This document shows, piece by piece, positions 52,001 through 57,649 of a DNA stretch of 57,649 nt. Both the position numbers and the translations under genes were made by a program. Position 1 is the first letter of the stretch. Each line of letters opens with the position of its first letter. Below the pieces are notes generated by a model. It saw only the letters and a list, made by a program, of their open reading frames with translations, was not told the origin of the DNA and did not search any database. Source of the stretch: a bacterium (GTDB lineage Bacteria; Oederibacteriota; JAAXVQ01; JAUVAV01); assembly GCA_021108215.1 (NCBI GenBank), contig JAIORK010000016.1, positions 1 through 57,649 of the forward strand, given 5' to 3'.

Positions 52001-55000
52001 CCGCGCCAGGATGGTGATGCCGGGGTGTCGGCATATCGCGGCAAGTATTATCTTATGGTGGCCGGGAATGCGACGGCAGCACCGGCGCATTGCTATTACT
52101 GGCTGGCCAATGAGACCCTCCAGCCGTATCACAACATCACCATTGAGACCGGTATGCGTATGGTCTACCGTATTTACCATTTTGCCAATGCCGAGGTGAC
52201 CAACAATCACATTGCGATTGATTTTGCCTGTACGGATGGGACCGAGCTGCGCAATCAGGGCATCACAGATCAGCATGGTGTGAACATCCATCCGGCTGCC
52301 AGACTTGATGCTTACAATCAATGGGTCTATGTGGAGGTGGACCTCTCCTCATTGGCAGGTAAAGTGATTGAGCGTGTGATGGTTGGTTTTGACGAACCGT
52401 CCAATCCCGGTAAGTATCGCTCTTATATTGAGGATCTCCAGTTTGTCCAGGCCGGGCATGAACCCATGCTGCCTGTCGCAGATGAGGTTGTGACTCCGAC
52501 TACAACACCGACTGCGACGCATACAGAATCACCGACAGAAACCATCACGCCCACCCCGACGCCGACACCCACTGTAACCAGTTCCCCGACTGCCAGCCCG
52601 ACCGTGACGCCAACCGAGATAGCAGAGACCAACTATTGGCAGGACCATTTTGTGGGTACAGCCGGAACTCAGGTAACCAACTGGGCGGATGAAGATCAGA
52701 ATGCAGCGTTTGATGCGCACATCGATTATTCGTATACGAATTCCTGGGCAGCAATCACGCGCACAGCTGAAAACACATACGGGAAGGTGCTCTCTCCGAA
52801 TCAGACCGTGGATGTGACCGCGTATCCCATGATTGAGATTGATATGACCGGAATTATTGGCACAGCTTCCTGGCGTTTGGGCATTCAGGAGCAGGAAGGC
52901 AGTTATGTACATTTTGACCTGTCCGGGAGCCAGACCGGGACTGGGACGTTTAGTTATAACTTTGCCACAGCCACAGGTTGGAGCGGGTTCCATACCTTCA
53001 GTGTGGAGATTATTGTGGAGGGCGCAACCGGATCAGGTATCACAGCTGATCAGGTGCGCATCTACCGTATCGGCGGCGTGCCGACACTGACTGCTACACC
53101 GACCGCGACGCATACAGAATCACCGACAGAAACCATCACGCCCACCCCGACGCCGACACCCACTGTAACCAGTTCCCCGACTGCCAGCCCGACCGTGACG
53201 CCAACCGAGATAGCAGAGACCAACTATTGGCAGGACCATTTTGTGGGTACAGCCGGAACTCAGGTAACCAACTGGGCGGATGAAGATCAGAATGCAGCGT
53301 TTGATGCGCACATCGATTATTCGTATACGAATTCCTGGGCAGCAATCACGCGCACAGCTGAAAACACATACGGGAAGGTGCTCTCTCCGAATCAGACCGT
53401 GGATGTGACCGCGTATCCCATGATTGAGATTGATATGACCGGAATTATTGGCACAGCTTCCTGGCGTTTGGGCATTCAGGAGCAGGAAGGCAGTTATGTA
53501 CATTTTGACCTGTCCGGGAGCCAGACCGGGACTGGGACGTTTAGTTATAACTTTGCCACAGCCACAGGTTGGAGCGGGTTCCATACCTTCAGTGTGGAGA
53601 TTATTGTGGAGGGCGCAACCGGATCAGGTATCACAGCTGATCAGGTGCGCATCTACCGGCTCGGACCGCCTCCGACTGTGACATCAACATTGACCGTGAC
53701 CCAGACAGACACACCTCAGCCGACCGAGACAGACACACCGCTGCCGACCGCAACCTATACCGAGACACCGACTGCGACAGTCACACCTGGGATTGTATTG
53801 TGGAACAAATTGGATTCTGATCCGGAAGTTGAAACAAGCGAGATTGGCCCCGGTTTTGAAATTCACGGAATAACTAATTACGAACCAAATCAATTTAATA
53901 ATGGAATTTATTTTAATTCTGAAAATGAATATTTACAAACCACCAGTTCGATTTTAGACCAGAAAAAGGGCTGTGTGGAGTTTTGGTGGAAACCTAATTT
54001 TAATTACAATGAAGGCGCGGCTTCCAATAATTCCCGTTTTTGGGGAAGCAGTGATGGCGGTGTGCTTCAATACGGAGAAATGAGAATTGGCGGTTCTTAT
54101 CATCCCGGGTGGGAACATTTTACAATCACTTATAATTATGTGGATGATCAGGGTATCGGCGGTTATCAGCACCATGCAACAGTTATTCCGTTTTCAGCTG
54201 GTGAGTTAAATCACCTGGCTTTTGTATGGGATCAGGCCGGGCAGATTGAAGGGCAATACACTCTAGCTGTGTATCAAAACGGGACCCGGATTGGTGCCTG
54301 GAATGATGCTATAACACCGGATATACCAGTAACTATGGATACACCGTATTTGTGGTTATGTAATTTTGACGGGGATACCACAGGTGGCTGGGACGGTGTT
54401 AGAGGTTCAATGGATAATGTGAAAATATGGAATTATGCAAAAGACACTTTTGGAGATCGTTTCAATGAAGAACCGGTATTGGGAACACCAACGCCGACGT
54501 ATACAGCAACCATCACATTGACAGCTACCTTTACGCCGACTAATACACCGGAAGACACGGCAACCTATACCACTACGCCAACCAACACACCGGAGGACAC
54601 GGCGACTTCAACCGTGACGCCGACGAATACACCGGAAGATACAGCAACCGCTACGGTGACGCCGACGAATACGCCGGAAGATACGGCAACCTATACCACT
54701 ACGCCAACCAATACGCCGGAAGATACGGCAACCTATACTACTACGCCAACCAATACACCGGAGGACACGGCGACCTCTACGGTGACGCCGACGAATACAC
54801 CGGAAGATACAGCAACTTCTACGGTGACGCCGACGAATACACCGGAAGACACGGCAACTTCTACGGTGACGCCGACGAGTACGCCGGAAGATACAGCAAC
54901 CTATACGGTGACGCCGACGAATACACCGGAAGACACGGCAACGTATACCGCTACGCCAACCAGTACTCCGGAAGACACGGCAACCTATACGCCGACACTC

Positions 55001-56032
55001 ACAGCAACAGCATCCATAACCCTGACCGCCAGTGCGACCATGACATCCACACCGGGTGTGTCTTCACCGACAGCAACATCGACCCCGCTTTCCCCGCAGA
55101 AGGTGAGAGCATGGCCGGCGATTTCTTACCGTATGTATCCAGGCCACTCGCAGGATCTGTTGGCAGTTTCCCTTTACAACTGGGTTAGACAACCTAATAT
55201 CGCGATGCATTATTATGTGCGCCACGGTACAGGTCGGTTCAATGGCAGTGTTGATGCCTATGCAACCACCGGGCCAAACGGAGAACCTGCCAGTACGGTC
55301 TTTACTGCCGGGAATGAGGTGTGGCGTGTCAATATCATCCGGGTGGATAACCAAGGCCTGGGTGGCAAACGCTATTTCCCGATCATTGTTGTTCCTGAAT
55401 GGTGGGTTGGTGCAGCCACGGTAGATGTCGTTGATGAAAAAGAATTTGAGAGTATGAATTTTGAGACTGATGGCGAAGCTGAGACCGTGGGTAATGAATT
55501 GCTGGAGCAGGAAATAGAGGCTGCGATGGCAGCAGGTATTTTGGTGTGGACGTCAACACCAACACCTGAACCGACATCAGTAACACCATCTGTGACGCTG
55601 ACCCCAACATTCACGCCTTCTCCAACGATGACAGGTACACTCACACCGGATCCCACGGCCACACCATCCTCTGATACACCCACAGTTGAGCCGGAGCCGA
55701 CATTGGCCGCCACATCAACTTTGATTCCGACCGGGACACCGTTTGTGGAAGAAAAACAGGTGACCGCCTATCCCAACCCCGCGCGCGGTAAGGTGAACTT
55801 TGCCTATACCATTGAGGGTGCGGGCAAGGTGCGGATTGATATCTACAAACTGACCGGTGAGCGTGTAACCACAATCACCGAGCATGTTAATGGCGGCACG
55901 GGTCAGACGTTGAGCACGGCCTGGAATGCGGTTGATGTGGCCCCGGGTATCTACTTCTGCCGGATTGTGATCACGGACAACAGTGGTAGGGTAATTTTGA
56001 GCCAGAAGAAGAAAGTAGCTTTGATTCAGTAA
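49019..56032 (+). CDS. Giant secreted 'GTAWDES' hydrolase with LamG domain, duplicated module and 11 PEDTAT repeats
   Basis: A 2337-aa exported protein. Order: signal peptide (1-23); barrel part 1 (24-235, E186 in WGEVAYP); inserted CBM4/9-like domain (about 239-393); barrel part 2 (394-594, E541 in YGENAG); divergent module (about 600-748); two 'TGWE'-type sandwiches (about 761-954 and 957-1146); two identical modules (about 1204-1351 and 1401-1548); a LamG/concanavalin-like domain (about 1593-1821); eleven 14-residue repeats of the type [13 protein letters not shown] (1838-1991); an Ig-like domain (about 2024-2140); linker; and the sorting-like domain (2249-2337, KKVALIQ). Ribosome site GGGGAG. 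Probably a surface glycosidase on a long stalk; the substrate is unknown. Confidence 0.8.
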   Translation: MKKPTFFVVLAILMAVIFTTPAQAYYYGTAWDESISNPGNSNHGEPTDSAYLDEEYTSGIRLRNVYLRWNLYETANGTYNFDYINQKKEEIKRLREKGFSIILRINPFPVPDWYWTQYPDAHFKNQYGSEWDPENPSLPGSDPTVGAVSIWHPSYQTEFGQYINQVFSDLGNNFWAVYLTPGKWGEVAYPEANDYYGHSNCYWAWDANARSAIASNPLAASFTPGASDLSTVIGQRVVNGGFEDTAYSNTIANWESTLDTFYTSGWIPVIQTGAAPEGSHYLQYSSPPDAGGSEYHLRQTVVLKPNTSYTLSSSVRVTSADTVAHIEVTQPSAAFTWTPVADVSSTSSTWTTVTSSSFTSVSYTSKAYIDIYLTGTTMLGTAEFDQISITDGLTYDTSAAQAFIEWYYQSMSDFINWQIAEIKSHFDGRLILMGGGYMTRSGDVEAEVNSDLTGQTKNKYWVTRGFVPDRYLAQLTDRKNVMFANTAMQAIWRGEQWREDDWQTTPVHEPALETSQLNTDWSAPHYYAWLADQYTMEKYGENAGFNDKFEMADAFQMMGDNGYLGIGWYTVGQLFEDGYAKLGDYANNIFQYGGPGEPEGIDEDFTMLSGVIPPGWRNLTNVTLTGDGNTGGNLTLVSTSPAYGSVMTPVFEDVTTTAHDNKVFNTLEIKIDSVSENAYIDVQIQIEHGSYQSYPAFSNLNAPGIYQVNINDATPLGVLTRFSIKIWLNGDTVGDTVNLDYVRLVKEITPVTPKLPTFHITDALLTRWEVTDLQGYTNNIAASGNVTGYAPDASPVCRAEDSGYADVTALEGGKYLYVSGSVDNPANPAYCYYQLYDGSFAGYTPIAITADTRLSYWIYNKKDAQDKGNTHVSIDMIFNDGTALRNKGIADQRGILMHPAYRNVEFDEWTYVEADLSSLAGLTINEIRVGFDTGANGEHYQAFIDRLKIFQGNPPGVEPLRTNWETGEIFGYRNSVFASGNVEGFLSYLPPECSPRQDGDAGVSAYRGKYYLMVAGNATAAPAHCYYWLANETLQPYHNITIETGMRMVYRIYHFANAEVTNNHIAIDFACTDGTELRNQGITDQHGVNIHPAARLDAYNQWVYVEVDLSSLAGKVIERVMVGFDEPSNPGKYRSYIEDLQFVQAGHEPMLPVADEVVTPTTTPTATHTESPTETITPTPTPTPTVTSSPTASPTVTPTEIAETNYWQDHFVGTAGTQVTNWADEDQNAAFDAHIDYSYTNSWAAITRTAENTYGKVLSPNQTVDVTAYPMIEIDMTGIIGTASWRLGIQEQEGSYVHFDLSGSQTGTGTFSYNFATATGWSGFHTFSVEIIVEGATGSGITADQVRIYRIGGVPTLTATPTATHTESPTETITPTPTPTPTVTSSPTASPTVTPTEIAETNYWQDHFVGTAGTQVTNWADEDQNAAFDAHIDYSYTNSWAAITRTAENTYGKVLSPNQTVDVTAYPMIEIDMTGIIGTASWRLGIQEQEGSYVHFDLSGSQTGTGTFSYNFATATGWSGFHTFSVEIIVEGATGSGITADQVRIYRLGPPPTVTSTLTVTQTDTPQPTETDTPLPTATYTETPTATVTPGIVLWNKLDSDPEVETSEIGPGFEIHGITNYEPNQFNNGIYFNSENEYLQTTSSILDQKKGCVEFWWKPNFNYNEGAASNNSRFWGSSDGGVLQYGEMRIGGSYHPGWEHFTITYNYVDDQGIGGYQHHATVIPFSAGELNHLAFVWDQAGQIEGQYTLAVYQNGTRIGAWNDAITPDIPVTMDTPYLWLCNFDGDTTGGWDGVRGSMDNVKIWNYAKDTFGDRFNEEPVLGTPTPTYTATITLTATFTPTNTPEDTATYTTTPTNTPEDTATSTVTPTNTPEDTATATVTPTNTPEDTATYTTTPTNTPEDTATYTTTPTNTPEDTATSTVTPTNTPEDTATSTVTPTNTPEDTATSTVTPTSTPEDTATYTVTPTNTPEDTATYTATPTSTPEDTATYTPTLTATASITLTASATMTSTPGVSSPTATSTPLSPQKVRAWPAISYRMYPGHSQDLLAVSLYNWVRQPNIAMHYYVRHGTGRFNGSVDAYATTGPNGEPASTVFTAGNEVWRVNIIRVDNQGLGGKRYFPIIVVPEWWVGAATVDVVDEKEFESMNFETDGEAETVGNELLEQEIEAAMAAGILVWTSTPTPEPTSVTPSVTLTPTFTPSPTMTGTLTPDPTATPSSDTPTVEPEPTLAATSTLIPTGTPFVEEKQVTAYPNPARGKVNFAYTIEGAGKVRIDIYKLTGERVTTITEHVNGGTGQTLSTAWNAVDVAPGIYFCRIVITDNSGRVILSQKKKVALIQ
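52514..53067 (+). repeat. 554-bp direct repeat, copy 1
   Basis: Identical to 53105-53658 at an offset of 591 bp. It covers one Thr/Pro linker and one complete beta module. Perfect identity in DNA, including third codon positions, means a recent duplication or ongoing conversion. Confidence 0.95.
53105..53658 (+). repeat. 554-bp direct repeat, copy 2
   Basis: Second copy of the linker-module unit. Identity ends at G53658; the following linker differs (ACCGGC versus ACCGTA). Confidence 0.95.
54530..54991 (+). repeat. 42-bp coding tandem repeat, 11 copies (PEDTAT)
   Basis: Eleven in-frame 42-bp units encode [14 protein letters not shown], with synonymous and a few coding differences between units. 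The repeat gives an acidic, Thr/Pro-rich extended stalk between the LamG and Ig-like domains. Copy number is likely to vary between strains. Confidence 0.95.
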
Positions 56033-56043
56033 AAACGCTCATC

Positions 56044-56077
56044 AGCCACCCTGCATTCAACGTGGTGCAGGGTGGCT
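56044..56077 (+). terminator. Hairpin terminator (CCCTGCA repeat family)
   Basis: AGCCACCCTGCA (56044-56055) pairs with TGCAGGGTGGCT (56066-56077), then TTTAAT. It is 11 bp past the stop of the giant gene. Its CAACGTGG loop marks it as a member of the dispersed family. Confidence 0.75.
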
Positions 56078-56339
56078 TTAATACAATAAACATCAATGCC
56101 ATATACCGGGATAACATTCTGACTGCAAGAATGCTTGCTGATCAGGACGCCTGATCACTTGTTGGGTGTTCCTCACTTAAAAAAATCAGAAAAAATTATT
56201 GAAAAAACATTGAAATTATTTGGGTTTTATCCAGTCTAACTTGATAGGAGGGGGATCGAATATACTTTTGGTCAATTAAACGATATACTTAAGGTGAACC
56301 CGCAAAATAATGAAAAACATGTTTTGCTGGAGGGATACA
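56078..56339. other. Spacer before the last module protein
   Basis: About 260 bp. It holds a small perfect hairpin (TGATCAGG-ACG-CCTGATCA, 56139-56157), a CAGTCT box at 56232-56237 and the ribosome site GGAGGG at 56329-56334. No gene seen. Confidence 0.5.
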
Positions 56340-57569
56340 ATGAACCGATGGGTATTGCTCCTGTTCACAATCTTTATAATGGGTCTCTCTCTCCCGGGCT
56401 GGACCGCCAGTCCTACCCTTACTGAGACCGCGACGCCAACCCCAACACTTTCGCCTACCAGCACACCTTCATATCAATTTTGGCGGGATGATTTTGAATA
56501 TGGCTTGCCTGGTGCGCAGCCGCCAGGTTGGCGGGATGATACCGTGTTTCCCAACTATAATGCGGACATCGCTTATACAGAACAATTTTCCATTGCAGCG
56601 GTATCCCGCACCGCGGACAGCACCTGGGGAAAAGTTGAATCGCCGGAGATTTACTGCAATACAAGCGTTTATAGCCATGTGGAAGTGCGGGTGATTTTTG
56701 TTTCTCCGTCAACCGCCTGGAAGATCGGCATTCAGGAAATAAATGGTGCTTGGCAGTATAGGGATTTGTGTTCAAGCCAGAGCAACACCGGGATATTCGT
56801 TTTCAATTACGCCACGGTCATGGGTTGGACCGGGATGCATCAATATTATATTCAGTTGACTGTGGAAGGTCTGCCTGGAACTGCTTTTGAAGTGGATTTT
56901 GTCGCTATACGTGAACCACCACCCACACCCACGCCAACTGTCACCCTGACGTTTACCAATACTGCGACACCCTCAGTCACGGTCACACCCACCCGAACCA
57001 TAACGACAACCTTTACGCCTTCAGCCACGAATACACAGACCCAGATCCATACACTTACTTTTACGAATACACCGACTTCAACAAATACGCCTTACTACTC
57101 ACCGACCGTAACACCCAGTCCGACAGCGAGTTCCACGCCAACATCCACGTTGACGTGTACACCGACCTGGCCGATCACAAAAACCAGGACCATGACACCT
57201 ACCCCAGTGATAGCCAGTACTTCCGTTCCCAGTATAACCCTGACATCCACACCCACCCTGATCCCGACAAGCACACCGTTTGTGGAAGAAAAACAGGTAG
57301 CAGTCTATCCCAATCCGGCCCGCAGTAAGGTGAATTTTGCCTATACCATCAGCGGTGCAGGCAAAGTGGTCATTGACATCTACAAGCTGACCGGTGAGCG
57401 CGTGGCCAATATCACCGAGCATGTCAATGGCGGCACCGGTCAGACATTGAGCACGGCCTGGAACGCCGTCAATGTGGCACCGGGTATTTATTTCTGTCGG
57501 ATCGTGATTACGGATGGCAGCGGCAAGGTGATTTTGAACCAGAAGAAGAAAGTGGCTTTAATACGTTGA
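56340..57569 (+). CDS. Minimal secreted module protein with sorting domain
   Basis: A 409-aa exported protein and the simplest member of the set. It has a signal peptide (to about residue 21, LSLPGWTA), a Thr/Pro linker, one module (about 41-190: FWRDDFEYGLPGAQPPGW ... VEGLPGTAFEVDFVAI), a ~120-residue Thr/Pro/Ser linker and the sorting-like domain (about 320-409, AVYPNPARSKVNF ... KKVALIR). There is no enzyme domain, so the module must work alone, perhaps as a binding protein. The ATG at 56340 follows GGAGGG; a 10-residue in-frame extension to 56310 has no site. The C-terminal DNA is nearly the same as that of the preceding giant gene. Confidence 0.8.
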   Translation: MNRWVLLLFTIFIMGLSLPGWTASPTLTETATPTPTLSPTSTPSYQFWRDDFEYGLPGAQPPGWRDDTVFPNYNADIAYTEQFSIAAVSRTADSTWGKVESPEIYCNTSVYSHVEVRVIFVSPSTAWKIGIQEINGAWQYRDLCSSQSNTGIFVFNYATVMGWTGMHQYYIQLTVEGLPGTAFEVDFVAIREPPPTPTPTVTLTFTNTATPSVTVTPTRTITTTFTPSATNTQTQIHTLTFTNTPTSTNTPYYSPTVTPSPTASSTPTSTLTCTPTWPITKTRTMTPTPVIASTSVPSITLTSTPTLIPTSTPFVEEKQVAVYPNPARSKVNFAYTISGAGKVVIDIYKLTGERVANITEHVNGGTGQTLSTAWNAVNVAPGIYFCRIVITDGSGKVILNQKKKVALIR

Positions 57570-57619
57570 TTGTAAGGGTATAAATAATGTCGGACCTCCA
57601 ATCAGGAGGAAAGGTTAGA

Positions 57620-57649
57620 ATGGAGTTGAAGCAATCGGGAAACGAGAGG
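57620..57649 (+). CDS. Start of a gene cut by the window edge
   Basis: An open frame (MELKQSGNER...) runs off the window end, with AGGAGG ten bases before the ATG at 57620. An in-frame ATG at 57587 behind AAGGG is an alternative start. Too short to identify. Confidence 0.35.
   Translation, partial: MELKQSGNER

Noticed and set aside
54530-54991. Regular 42-bp spacing resembling a CRISPR array
   Set aside because: There are no unique spacers; the whole unit repeats in frame within a coding sequence.

Overview
The window looks like chromosomal DNA from a Gram-negative, probably uncultivated bacterium. It encodes long Sec-exported proteins, three PorV/UPF0164-type outer-membrane barrels, a sigma-54 enhancer-binding protein and an ECF sigma factor. 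Base composition is intermediate, GTG starts are common, and palindromic repeats are scattered between genes. Thr/Pro linkers (PTxTPT), 'AYPNPAR...' C-terminal domains and a bacterial NrpR fit a lineage in or near the FCB group or one of the candidate phyla that share its secretion genes. I cannot name the phylum from sequence alone.

Layout. 1-3250: an NrpR-type nitrogen repressor (minus strand) diverges from a stand-alone FMN glutamate synthase; the spacer holds a 38-bp perfect palindrome and further TTGGCAA boxes. 3251-6900: a small coiled-coil protein, a collagen-like lipoprotein, an AAA+/DUF4143 ATPase behind a 21-bp inverted repeat, palindromic repeats and gene debris. 6903-10361: a secreted clan GH-A hydrolase. 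10576-16528: a Zn-ribbon protein, a DEAH helicase-exonuclease fusion resembling MrfA+MrfB, and a three-gene unit (DUF4388/MshEN-like protein plus two small membrane proteins). 16808-22996: a 2062-aa secreted protein with an SBBP propeller and a GH99-like domain. 23259-26984: a Fic AMPylase and an acyl-AMP ligase/ACP/PlsC fusion. 27163-57569: the main surface-protein region, holding two PorV-like barrels, a PorV-like barrel fused to a solute-binding domain, a histidine kinase, an NtrC-type regulator, an ECF sigma factor, three 'GTAWDES' TIM-barrel paralogues and two smaller module proteins.

How it may work together. Six secreted proteins end in nearly the same ~90-residue domain (AYPNPAR ... 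KKVALIK), which resembles a type IX secretion type-A sorting domain, and PorV homologues, the T9SS cargo shuttles, sit between them. The cargo consists of glycosidase-like domains, propellers and many copies of a ~145-residue beta-sandwich module, so the likely job is binding and cutting polysaccharide at the cell surface. In the middle lies a possible control cascade: barrel/solute-binding fusion, histidine kinase, sigma-54 activator, then a consensus -24/-12 promoter directly upstream of the ECF sigma gene. This recalls the PorY-PorX-SigP logic that controls T9SS in Porphyromonas, built from different parts. The cascade and the sorting function are inferences; no PorK/L/M/N, Sov or PorU gene is in the window.
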